Origin: Streptomyces sp. NBC_01317
GTDB lineage: Bacteria > Actinomycetota > Actinomycetes > Streptomycetales > Streptomycetaceae
Length of the DNA: 64,000 nucleotides
NCBI RefSeq assembly: GCF_035961655.1
Contig: NZ_CP108393.1
Span: forward strand, 6,527,001 to 6,591,000
Direction of reading: 5' to 3'
Of the stretch, positions 52,567 through 60,130 are shown piece after piece. The position numbers and the translations under genes are program-made. The notes beneath the pieces were generated by a model. The model searched no databases. It was not told where the DNA came from and saw only the letters and a list, made by a program, of their open reading frames with translations. Each line of letters opens with the position of its first letter. Position 1 is the first letter of the stretch.

Positions 52567-53646
52567 GTGGTACGCGCCGCTGTCCTGTCCGCCGTCGGAG
52601 CCCCGCTGGAGATCACCGGGATCGAGCTGCCCGAGCCCGGTCCCGGCCGGGTACGGATCCGGCTCGCCGCCGCCGGGGTCTGCCACTCCGACCTGTCCCT
52701 GTCCGACGGCACCATGCGGATACCGCTCCCGGCCGTCCTCGGCCACGAGGGCGCGGGCACGGTAATCTCCGTCGGCGAGGGCGTCACCCATGTCGCCCCC
52801 GGTGACGGGGTGGTCCTCAACTGGGCGCCGTCGTGCGGTGTTTGCCACGCCTGTGTGATCGGGGAGGTCTGGCTCTGCTCCGACGCGCTCGCGGGCGCGG
52901 GCGGGCTGCACGCCCGTACGGCCGACGGCCGGGACCTCCATCCGGGCCTGAACGTCGGCGCGTTCGCGGAGGAGACCGTCGTCGCCGCGAACTGCGTCCT
53001 GCCGCTCCCGGACGGCATCCCGCTCACCGACGCGGCCCTGCTCGGCTGCGCGGTCCTCACCGGATACGGCGCGGTCCACCACTCCGCGCGGGTCCGCGCG
53101 GGCGAGTCGGTGGCCGTCTTCGGCGTCGGCGGCGTCGGCCTGGCCGCCCTCCAGGCGGCGCGCATCGCCGGGGCCTCGACGATCGTGGCGGTCGATGTCT
53201 CCCCGGAGAAGGAGGAGTTGGCGCGGGCCGCCGGAGCGACGGAGTACGTCGTCGCCTCCGCCACCACCGCGAAGGACATCCGCCGCCTCACCGGCGGCCG
53301 GGGCGCGGACGTGGCCGTCGAGTGTGTCGGCCGCGCCGTCACCATCCGTACCGCCTGGGACTCCACCCGGCGCGGCGGCCGTGCCACGGTGGTCGGCATC
53401 GGCGGCAAGGACCAGCAAGTCACCTTCCACGCATTGGAGTTGTTCCACTGGGGCCGCACGCTGTCCGGCTGCGTGTACGGCAACAGCGACCCGGCGAAGG
53501 ACCTCCCGGTCCTGGCCGCCCACATCCGCGCGGGCCGCTTCGACCTGAGCACACTGGTCACGGAACGCATCACCCTGGACGACGTGCCGGCAGCCCTGGC
53601 CGCGATGCCGGCCGGTCGCGGGGGGCGGGCCCTGGTGGTGTTCTAG
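52567..53646 (+). CDS. Zinc-dependent alcohol dehydrogenase
   Basis: A 359-residue medium-chain dehydrogenase. Catalytic zinc ligands are in GVCHSDLSL and LGHEGAG, the structural zinc Cys set is CGVCHACVIGEVWLC, and GVGGVGLAALQAARIAGA is the NAD-binding glycine motif. It resembles aryl-alcohol and mycothiol-dependent dehydrogenases. The GTG at 52567 has GGGAGA upstream. It should be co-transcribed with the aldehyde dehydrogenase. The stop codon is the TAG of a CTAG at the start of a repeat motif (53643-53664). Confidence 0.9.
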   Translation: MVRAAVLSAVGAPLEITGIELPEPGPGRVRIRLAAAGVCHSDLSLSDGTMRIPLPAVLGHEGAGTVISVGEGVTHVAPGDGVVLNWAPSCGVCHACVIGEVWLCSDALAGAGGLHARTADGRDLHPGLNVGAFAEETVVAANCVLPLPDGIPLTDAALLGCAVLTGYGAVHHSARVRAGESVAVFGVGGVGLAALQAARIAGASTIVAVDVSPEKEELARAAGATEYVVASATTAKDIRRLTGGRGADVAVECVGRAVTIRTAWDSTRRGGRATVVGIGGKDQQVTFHALELFHWGRTLSGCVYGNSDPAKDLPVLAAHIRAGRFDLSTLVTERITLDDVPAALAAMPAGRGGRALVVF

Positions 53647-54360
53647 GGCGCGTCCGCGAGGAGGACGACGCCGTCCACCGGCGGGCGCAGGGCCGCGGCG
53701 TCGGCGTGTCCGCGAGGAGGACATCGTCCACCTGCGGGCGAGGCCGCCGCGTGAGCGCGTCCGCGAGGAGGACGCCGTCCATCCGCAGGCGAGGCCGCCG
53801 CGGGGCGACCGCCCGGCGGACGCCCGGCGCGGTGCGCGTGTCCGCGAAGGGTGGGGCTGTCCGCGCGCGGGCGGGACCACGACGTCCGCCGCGTGCGACC
53901 GCACGACGGAGGCCCGGTGCCGTCGACGTACGTACGTGGTCGGTCCGTCCGCGCGGTGAGCGCGCGTGCGAGACGGGGCGGGCCGGGGCCACCTGAGCAG
54001 ACGGCCCCCGGGGCCCGGCCGGCGGATCTCCGTGGATCAGTCCGCGGCGTCCTTTGCCCCGCCTCGCGAGGCGGGGACCGGCGCAGTCGACGGCCGGGAC
54101 GTACGCGGTCGCTGCGTCCGCGCGGTGAGCGCGCGTGCGAGGCGTCGATGGCCGGGGCCACTTGCGCGAGCGGCCCCTCGGGTCGGCGGATTTTCGCGGA
54201 TCAGCCTGCGGAGTCCGGTGCCGTGCCTCGCGAGGCGTGGGAGCCGGCGCCGCAGACGGCCCGGACGTATGCGATCGCTCCGACCACGCGGTGACGTACG
54301 GTGCCGCGTCGCGGGCCCTCGAAGATTCGCAGGACACGCCCCAGGGCGTGTCCGCGAAGT
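53643..54360. repeat. Repeat-rich non-coding region with terminal-motif copies and a 169-bp tandem duplication
   Basis: The left end reads CTAGGGCGCGTCCGCGAGGA; related GTCCGCGA blocks recur near 53705, 53757 and 53840, about 50-80 bases apart. From 53951 a unit of 169 bp starting GCGCGGTGAGCGCGCGTGCG is repeated at 54120, with a third start at 54289. At 54332-54353, GGACACGCCC and GGGCGTGTCC form a near-perfect head-to-head pair. Open frames here are artefacts of GC. Confidence 0.7.
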
Positions 54361-54616
54361 GGCACCCGGCCGTGGCACCCGGCCGTGGCACCCGGCCGTG
54401 GCACCCGGCCGTGGCACCCGGCCGTGGCACCCGGCCGTGGCACCCGGCCGTGGCACCCGGCCGTGGCACCCGGCCGTGGCACCCGGCCGTGGCACCCGGC
54501 CGTGGCACCCGGCCGTGGCACCCGGCCGTGGCACCCGGCCGTGGCACCCGGCCGTGGCACCCGGCCGTGGCACCCGGCCGTGGCACCCGGCCGTGGCACC
54601 CGGCCGTGGCACCCGG
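54361..54616. repeat. 13-bp minisatellite, 19 perfect units
   Basis: Unit GGCACCCGGCCGT is repeated 19 times without a single change from 54361 to 54607, followed by a partial twentieth unit (GGCACCCGG). Since 13 is not a multiple of 3 and the unit has no stop, all frames stay open and give a 13-residue protein repeat on either strand. No start or ribosome site supports translation. Confidence 0.95.
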
Positions 54617-54731
54617 TCCAGGCGCTTGGCCTGCGCAGCCCGGCCCGTGCGCTCGCGGCGCTGTCGGATCGGGCTAGTACGTCCCATGCGCGCTTGGTCC
54701 TCCGCCCCCTGCGGGCGGACGGCGGACGGCC

Positions 54732-55745
54732 TCACTTCGCGGGCGCGCCCTGGCCCGCACGGCGCGTCGGCGGTGGCGGAGTGGGGGACGAATCCCCGCC
54801 GGGACGGTCCCGGCGGCGGGAGCGGGAGACCGCCACGCCCGTCAGGCACAGTGCGCCGCCCGCCAGGGTCAGTACGCCGGGGACCTCGTCCAGGGCCAGC
54901 CAGGCCATCAGGACGACCAGCGCGGGCACGGCGTACGTCGTCGCGCCCATGCGGCCCGCCGTCGTGCGCGCCAGCGCGTACGCCCAGGTCGTGAAGGCCA
55001 GGGCCGTCGGGAAGACCCCCAGGTAGAGCATGTTGAGCGTCGCCGACAGCGGCGCGTCGCCGGCCTCCCCGATCAGCTGGCCCGCGAACGGCAGGCAGGC
55101 CACCGCGCCGATCAGGCAGCCGAACGTCGTCGCCTGGAGCGCGCTCGCGTGCGCCAGCACCGGCTTCTGGGCCACCACCCCGCTCGCGTACGCCATCGCG
55201 GCCAGCACACACAGCGCCACCCCCAGCACCGAAGCATGCCCCTCGCCCGACATCGACAGCCCCACCGCCACCGCGCCCGCGAACGACACCGCCATCCCGG
55301 CCAGCAGACGCGGCGGGAGGGACTCCCCGAGCAGCTTCCCGCCGAGCAGGGCGATGAGGATCGGGCCGATGTTCACGACCATCGCGGCCGTGCCCGCGTC
55401 GACCTCCTGCTCACCCCAGTTGAGCACCACCATGTACACGCCGAACCACAGCACACCCGACACGGCGATCCCGCGCCAGGCGGCCCGGGGCGGCAGCCCC
55501 TCGCGCCGTACCGCGCACACCAGCCCGAGCACCAGAGCCCCCGCGAGCAGCCGCCCGAGCGCCAACGCCCCCGGCGAGTACGCGGAACCGGCGCTGCGGA
55601 TCGACACGAAGGCCGACGCCCAGAGCACCACCGTGACCCCCGCGGCGGCGAGCGGCAACCAGCGCGCCGGCGGGGAAGGGGGAGAGGGAGGGGCGGGCGG
55701 AGAAGCCGGTATCGCCACCGGGTCGGTCCGAGCGGGGTTCGTCAT
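54732..55745 (-). CDS. EamA/DMT family transporter
   Basis: A 337-residue permease with ten hydrophobic helices in two EamA repeats (first opening LPLAAAGVTVVLWASAFVSI, second opening ASVLGVALCVLAAMAYASGV). The family exports amino acids, metabolites or drugs; substrate unknown. An N-terminal Pro/Ser segment and an Arg/Pro-rich tail flank the core. It starts 33 bases after the divergently named TetR gene on the same strand, so may be co-transcribed with it. Confidence 0.87.
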   Translation of the reverse strand: MTNPARTDPVAIPASPPAPPSPPSPPARWLPLAAAGVTVVLWASAFVSIRSAGSAYSPGALALGRLLAGALVLGLVCAVRREGLPPRAAWRGIAVSGVLWFGVYMVVLNWGEQEVDAGTAAMVVNIGPILIALLGGKLLGESLPPRLLAGMAVSFAGAVAVGLSMSGEGHASVLGVALCVLAAMAYASGVVAQKPVLAHASALQATTFGCLIGAVACLPFAGQLIGEAGDAPLSATLNMLYLGVFPTALAFTTWAYALARTTAGRMGATTYAVPALVVLMAWLALDEVPGVLTLAGGALCLTGVAVSRSRRRDRPGGDSSPTPPPPTRRAGQGAPAK

Positions 55746-55777
55746 GCCGAGAACGTACGCCCGGCACCCCGCCCCCC

Positions 55778-56428
55778 TCACCGCAATATCGCCTCGTACT
55801 GCACCGACAGCCCGTCGATCAGCGCCCGTACCCCCGTCTCGAACGCCCCCTCGTCCACCTGCTCCTGCCGCTCGGCGAGCAGATGCGCCTGCCCCAGATG
55901 CGGATAGTCGGCCGGGTCGTACGCCGTCGCGTCGTCCACGAACCCCCGGGCGAACGAGCCCAGCGCCGAGCCCGTGATGAAGTACCGCATCAGCGCGCCG
56001 ATGTACGTGGCCTGGGCCGCCGGCCAGCCCGCCCGTACCATCGCGCCGAACACCGCGTCCGCCACCCGCAGCCCCGCCGGCCGCCGCCCCGGACCGCGCG
56101 CGAGCACCGGCACGATGTGCGGGTGGTCGGTGAGGGCGGCCCGGTAGGAGATGGCCCAGTCGTGCAGCGCCGTACGCCAGTCGCGGCCGTCGCCCTCGTC
56201 GAACATCGACAGGTCGACCTGCGCGCTGACCGCGTCCGCGACCGCTTCGAGGATCTCGTCCTTGGTACGGAAGTGGTTGTAGAGGGAAGGACCGCTCACC
56301 CCCAGCTCCGCCGCGAGCCGTCGCGTGGAGACCGCCTCCAGCCCCTCCGCGTCCACGAGCGCGCTCGCCGCCCCGACGATGAGTTCTCTGCTGAGGAGGG
56401 GCTTGCGCGGTCTGGCCATGGCACTCAT
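55778..56428 (-). CDS. TetR family regulator beside acyl-CoA dehydrogenase
   Basis: A 216-residue regulator: HTH LLSRELIVGAASALVDAEGL then TRRLAAELGVSGPSLYNHFR near 11-56, then a TetR_C domain with a buried Trp/Tyr pocket (MVRAGWPAAQATYIGALMRY). An ATG at 56419 is an alternative start. It is divergent from the acyl-CoA dehydrogenase gene across a palindrome at 56448-56464; the same palindrome type lies before the aldehyde dehydrogenase gene 5 kb away. Confidence 0.88.
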   Translation of the reverse strand: MSAMARPRKPLLSRELIVGAASALVDAEGLEAVSTRRLAAELGVSGPSLYNHFRTKDEILEAVADAVSAQVDLSMFDEGDGRDWRTALHDWAISYRAALTDHPHIVPVLARGPGRRPAGLRVADAVFGAMVRAGWPAAQATYIGALMRYFITGSALGSFARGFVDDATAYDPADYPHLGQAHLLAERQEQVDEGAFETGVRALIDGLSVQYEAILR

Positions 56429-56447
56429 AGTAGGCGTGGCGACAGGA

Positions 56448-56464
56448 AACTAGCAGTGCTAATT
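56448..56464. promoter_or_regulatory. TetR operator before acyl-CoA dehydrogenase
   Basis: AACTAGC-AGT-GCTAATT, a 7-3-7 inverted repeat with one mismatch, lies between the divergent tetR and dehydrogenase genes, 17 bases before the dehydrogenase start. Confidence 0.75.
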
Positions 56465-56480
56465 AAGGGGGTGTCCTTCG

Positions 56481-57644
56481 GTGAATCTTGAGCTGAGCGA
56501 GGAGCAGGAGGCGGCGCGCCGGCTCGCCGAGGACTTCGTCGACCGGGAGATCACCCCCTTCGTCGTCGACTGGGACCGGGACGAGAGCGTCGACCGGGCG
56601 ATCGTCGGAAAGCTCGGCGCGCTGGGCTTCCTGGGACTGACGATTCCCGAGGAGTACGGCGGCTCGGGCGGCGACCACGTCACGTACTGCCTGGTCACCG
56701 AGGAACTGGGGCGCGGCGACTCGTCGGTGCGCGGCATCGTCTCCGTCTCGCTGGGGCTGGTGGCCAAGACCGTCGCCGCCTGGGGCGACGAGGAGCAGAA
56801 GCGGGCGTGGCTGCCCCGGCTCACCTCCGGCGAGGCCCTCGGCTGCTTCGGGCTGACGGAGCCCGGCACCGGCTCCGACGCGGGAAACCTCACCACGAAG
56901 GCCGTACGGGACGGCAGCGGCGACGGCGCCGACTGGGTCATCAGCGGCTCCAAGATGTTCATCACCAACGGCACCTGGGCCGATGTGGTCCTCCTCTTCG
57001 CGCGGACCAACACCACCCCCGGGCATCGCGGGATCTCCGCCTTCCTCGTACCGGCCGACAGCCCCGGCCTGACCCGCCGTACCCTCCACGGCAAGCTCGG
57101 GCTGCGCGGCCAGCCCACGGCCGAACTGGTCCTGGAGGACGTACGGGTCCCGGCCGGCGCGCTGCTCGGCCCCGAGGGCAAGGGCTTCTCCGTCGCGATG
57201 TCCGCGCTCTCGAAGGGCCGCATGTCGGTCGCCGCCGGCTGCGTGGGCATCGCGCGGGCGGCGCTGGACGCGGCCGTCGGATACGCGGGGGAGCGCGAGC
57301 AGTTCGGCAGGCCCATCGCCCACCACCAGCTGGTGCAGGAGCTGATCAGCGACATCGCGGTCGACGTGGAGGCGGCGCGGCTGCTGACCTGGCGGGTCGC
57401 CGATCTCATCGACCGGGGCCGGGAGTTCGCGACGGCCGCCTCCCAGGCCAAGCTGTTCGCGTCCGAGGCCGCCGTACGGTCCGCCAACAACGCCCTCCAG
57501 GTCTTCGGCGGTTACGGCTACATCGACGAGTACCCGGTCGGCAAACTCCTGCGCGACGCACGGGTGATGACCCTCTACGAGGGCACCAGCCAGATCCAGA
57601 AACTGATCATCGGCCGCGCGCTGACGGGCGTTTCGGCGTTCTAG
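56481..57644 (+). CDS. Acyl-CoA dehydrogenase
   Basis: A 387-residue flavoprotein that desaturates acyl-CoA thioesters in fatty-acid or branched-chain degradation, passing electrons to ETF. Landmarks: CFGLTEPGTGSDAGNLTT (substrate/FAD), FITNGTWADVVLLFA, and the catalytic base Glu367 in TLYEGTSQIQ, the position used by short/medium-chain enzymes. QVFGGYGYIDEYPV binds FAD from the partner subunit. GTG start at 56481 with AAGGGGG upstream. Regulated by the divergent TetR. Confidence 0.93.
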   Translation: MNLELSEEQEAARRLAEDFVDREITPFVVDWDRDESVDRAIVGKLGALGFLGLTIPEEYGGSGGDHVTYCLVTEELGRGDSSVRGIVSVSLGLVAKTVAAWGDEEQKRAWLPRLTSGEALGCFGLTEPGTGSDAGNLTTKAVRDGSGDGADWVISGSKMFITNGTWADVVLLFARTNTTPGHRGISAFLVPADSPGLTRRTLHGKLGLRGQPTAELVLEDVRVPAGALLGPEGKGFSVAMSALSKGRMSVAAGCVGIARAALDAAVGYAGEREQFGRPIAHHQLVQELISDIAVDVEAARLLTWRVADLIDRGREFATAASQAKLFASEAAVRSANNALQVFGGYGYIDEYPVGKLLRDARVMTLYEGTSQIQKLIIGRALTGVSAF

Positions 57645-57651
57645 AGGGCCG

Positions 57652-57697
57652 ACCCGAGCCGACCCGACCCGACCCGAGCCGACCCGACCCGAGCCGC
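57652..57697. repeat. Short GACCC/GAGCC direct repeats
   Basis: About nine pentamers, a mixture of GACCC and GAGCC separated by single bases, follow the acyl-CoA dehydrogenase stop. Simple slippage sequence. Confidence 0.7.
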
Positions 57698-57761
57698 GCT
57701 GAGTACGGCCTGAGTACGGCAGCGGATGTGGCCGCCACCCCCGCACGCGGATGCTGTCCCC

Positions 57762-58049
57762 ATGACCGACACACCCGTCAAGCAGCAGAACACCGGCGCC
57801 TACTACGGACAGGCCGTCCTCTCGTTCGGCCTCGCGCTCGCCGCCATCTCCCTCGGCATCTACCGCCTCGACGCCGACGCGTGGGTCCGGGGCTTCCTCG
57901 CCATCGCGGTCCTCTACCTCACCACCTCCGCCTTCACCCTCGCCAAGGTCATCAGGGACCGCCAGGAGGCCGGCCAGATCGTCAGCCGCGTCGACCAGGC
58001 CAGACTGGAGAAGATCCTCGCCGAGCACGACCCCTTCCAGAAGCTCTGA
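57762..58049 (+). CDS. YiaA/YiaB family inner membrane protein
   Basis: A 95-residue protein with two hydrophobic helices (AYYGQAVLSFGLALAAISLG and FLAIAVLYLTTSAFTLAKVI) joined by a short loop with the LDADAW segment, the YiaAB two-helix domain, followed by a charged helical tail (RLEKILAEHDPF). The function of the family is unknown. No clear ribosome site precedes the ATG at 57762. Confidence 0.82.
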   Translation: MTDTPVKQQNTGAYYGQAVLSFGLALAAISLGIYRLDADAWVRGFLAIAVLYLTTSAFTLAKVIRDRQEAGQIVSRVDQARLEKILAEHDPFQKL

Positions 58050-58051
58050 GC

Positions 58052-58067
58052 TCTAAGCGCTTGCTCA
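58052..58067. promoter_or_regulatory. Shared 16-mer operator before a tetR gene
   Basis: TCTAAGCGCTTGCTCA lies 46 bases before the tetR start and recurs unchanged at 62786-62801 before the MaoC gene. The core AAGCGCTT is a perfect palindrome. Confidence 0.75.
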
Positions 58068-58113
58068 CCCTCCCGGGTAGGGTGACCCTTCTGCCGACTC
58101 GAAGGGATGAGCG

Positions 58114-58743
58114 ATGCGTACGGTGGAGCACGCGGGCGACGGTGAGGACGCGCCCTGGGGCGAGGTCGCCCCGGAAGCGGCCAGGAGGCTGATGGTCGCC
58201 GCCGTCGAGGCGTTCGCCGAGCGTGGCTACCACGCCACCACCACCCGCGACATCGCGAGCCGCGCCGGGATGAGCCCGGCCGCGCTCTACATCCACTTCA
58301 AGACCAAGGAAGAGCTGCTCCACCGGATCAGCAGGATCGGCCACGACCGGGCGCTGGCCCTGCTCACCGAAGCGGCCGACGGCGGCGGTACGGCGACCCG
58401 GCGGCTCGACGAGGTCGTCCGCCGCTTCGTCCGCTGGCACGCCGAGCGGCACACGACCGCGCGGGTCGTCCAGTACGAGCTGGACGCGCTCGCCCCCGAG
58501 CACCGCGCGGAGATCGTGGAGCTGCGGCGGCGCAGTGACGCCGTGGTACGGCGCATCCTGACCGACGGGGTACGGGACGGGGAGTTCGACGTCCCCGACG
58601 TACCGGGCACCACTCTCGCCGTCCTGTCCCTGTGTATCGACGTGGCGCGCTGGTTCAACGTGGCGGGCCGCCGTACGGCCGACGAGGTCGGCGCGCTCTA
58701 CGCGGACCTCGTCCTGCGGATGGTCACGGCCCAGAAGCAGTGA
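58114..58743 (+). CDS. TetR family regulator of acyl-CoA metabolism (predicted)
   Basis: A 209-residue regulator with HTH ARRLMVAAVEAFAERGYHAT and RDIASRAGMSPAALYIHFKT, then an eight-helix ligand domain of the FadR/KstR2-like kind (VRRFVRWHAERHTTARVVQY). An operator-like 16-mer upstream is repeated before the MaoC-type hydratase gene at 62695, so it probably represses itself and that gene and responds to an acyl-CoA. GAAGGGA precedes the ATG at 58114. Confidence 0.87.
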   Translation: MRTVEHAGDGEDAPWGEVAPEAARRLMVAAVEAFAERGYHATTTRDIASRAGMSPAALYIHFKTKEELLHRISRIGHDRALALLTEAADGGGTATRRLDEVVRRFVRWHAERHTTARVVQYELDALAPEHRAEIVELRRRSDAVVRRILTDGVRDGEFDVPDVPGTTLAVLSLCIDVARWFNVAGRRTADEVGALYADLVLRMVTAQKQ

Positions 58744-58769
58744 GCGCCGGTTTTCGCCCCCGGAGGGAA

Positions 58770-58800
58770 GCCGGTGCCGCCCTGGGAGGACGGCACCGGC
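58770..58800. terminator. Terminator between convergent tetR and DUF6875 genes
   Basis: Perfect 10-bp stem GCCGGTGCCG (58770-58779) with CGGCACCGGC (58791-58800) and an 11-nt loop, between two convergent stops. Confidence 0.8.
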
Positions 58801-58812
58801 CCCGCCCCGGGA

Positions 58813-59478
58813 TCAGGGCACCAGGCGGCTGACCAACTGGCCGCGCACGCGGGCCGGCAGGTCAGGTGCGAAGCGCTTCAGATAGTGGTCGAGGTGTGTG
58901 TCGTCGGTCAGCAGGAACGGCAGGTCGAAGAGGAGGAGCTTCCGTACCGCCAGCAGCGGCACGGGCGCCCGGAGCGGGCGGAAGGCGGTGTTCCAGAGCC
59001 CCGGCTCGTCGCACACCGGATGGAACTGCCCGATCATCAGGCCGTCGGCCACGAACTCGTCCTTGGCCTTGCGCTGGAGTTCGTCCAGCTCGGCCGAGTC
59101 GGAGCGGTCGAAGCGCGGTAACACCAGCAGCAGGGTGAGCAGTTCGCGGCTGTCGTCGTCCAGGTCCGCCGAGATCCGCTCGTGCCACGCGCGTAGAGAG
59201 CCGACAGCTTCGGACAGGTCTCCGTCCTGCCCGTCGGCCGGCACCGCCAGATGGAACAGCCCTTTGCGCAGCGACGGCTGGGTGTACGGGCACACCGGGC
59301 CGCCCCGGCCCAGCTCGGGATGGCCGGAGACCAGGAAGTCCCCGCTCCAGTCGAGGACTTCGCGCAGGTGCCGCAGGTGCCTGGCCGGCACCTCGCCCCG
59401 CGCCACCTCGGCCGCCGACCACACCTGGATGCGCCCGTCGCCGCTCACCGGCGGTCTCGTCACCTGGTTGCCGCTCAC
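58813..59478 (-). CDS. DUF6875-like protein
   Basis: A 221-residue cytoplasmic protein. HPELGRGGPVCPYTQPSLRK near residue 60 matches the characteristic Cys-Pro motif of DUF6875 proteins, which occur near biosynthetic genes; the function is unknown. The GTG at 59478 overlaps the stop of the GNAT gene (GTGA), so it is translationally coupled. Last gene of an operon with a PLP decarboxylase and an acetyltransferase. Confidence 0.65.
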   Translation of the reverse strand: MSGNQVTRPPVSGDGRIQVWSAAEVARGEVPARHLRHLREVLDWSGDFLVSGHPELGRGGPVCPYTQPSLRKGLFHLAVPADGQDGDLSEAVGSLRAWHERISADLDDDSRELLTLLLVLPRFDRSDSAELDELQRKAKDEFVADGLMIGQFHPVCDEPGLWNTAFRPLRAPVPLLAVRKLLLFDLPFLLTDDTHLDHYLKRFAPDLPARVRGQLVSRLVP

Positions 59479-60095
59479 CGGGGGTCCCGCCACATCGGTC
59501 GCAGCGACGGGCCGCCGTCCGGGAGCACGATGTCCTCGCCCAGCCGGCGGAAGCCCGCCGCCCGGCACGAGGCCTCGCCGCCCGGTGAACTCGTCTCGGC
59601 GTACGTCCCGTACCCGCCCCGGTCGGCGCGTGCGAGCAACTCCGTCAGCAGTACGGAGAGCAGCCCCCGCCGCCGGTGCGAGCCGCGTACGGCGGCGAAC
59701 GACGCGTAGTAGTGGTCGGGTTCGGCCGGGTGGCGTGCGGCCTGGAGGCGGACGATGGTCCCCAGCGCCGTCGCGTGCTCGCCCAGGGCGGCGCCGAACC
59801 GCTCGGTGAGTTCGTCCTCCCGCCCGTCCACCTCCCGCGAGGCGCCCGGAGGCAGGAACAGGACGACGGCGTTGCCGCAGGGCGAGACGGACACCCCGTC
59901 GTAGTCGTGCGAGATCTCGACGAAGACCTTGAAGAAGCCGGGCAGCAGTTCGGCCCGGCGCGCGTCGTCCGCGACGATCCAGCGGGTCAGCGGATCGTCG
60001 TGGAAGGCCTCGGCCATCAGTGCGGCCAGAGCGTCCGTATCGGACCTGGCGGGACGGCGCAGGACACCGCGCGGCGGACGTTCGATCGTGGACAA
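59475..60095 (-). CDS. GNAT N-acetyltransferase of the decarboxylase operon
   Basis: A 206-residue acetyltransferase. The acetyl-CoA loop is AAVRGSHRRRGLLSVLLTEL near residue 130; LMAEAFHDDPLTRWIV is typical of the N-terminal part. The start is TTG at 60095, since GGAGGG lies seven bases upstream and the conserved domain begins shortly after; no ATG or GTG fits. It sits between a PLP decarboxylase and a DUF6875 gene and could acetylate the amine product of that decarboxylase (inference). Confidence 0.82.
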   Translation of the reverse strand: MSTIERPPRGVLRRPARSDTDALAALMAEAFHDDPLTRWIVADDARRAELLPGFFKVFVEISHDYDGVSVSPCGNAVVLFLPPGASREVDGREDELTERFGAALGEHATALGTIVRLQAARHPAEPDHYYASFAAVRGSHRRRGLLSVLLTELLARADRGGYGTYAETSSPGGEASCRAAGFRRLGEDIVLPDGGPSLRPMWRDPR

Positions 60096-60130
60096 CGGAT
60101 TCCCTCCGGAAGGCGTTGCGGGGGCCGGGA

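Noticed and set aside
54361..54616. 13-bp array as a CRISPR
   Set aside because: Units are contiguous with no spacers, and no cas genes are present.
54135..54677. Open frames through the 13-bp array encoding a 13-residue repeat (WHPAVAPGRGTRP)
   Set aside because: All frames stay open because the unit lacks stops; there is no ribosome site or signal, so a repeat protein or peptide precursor is not supported.
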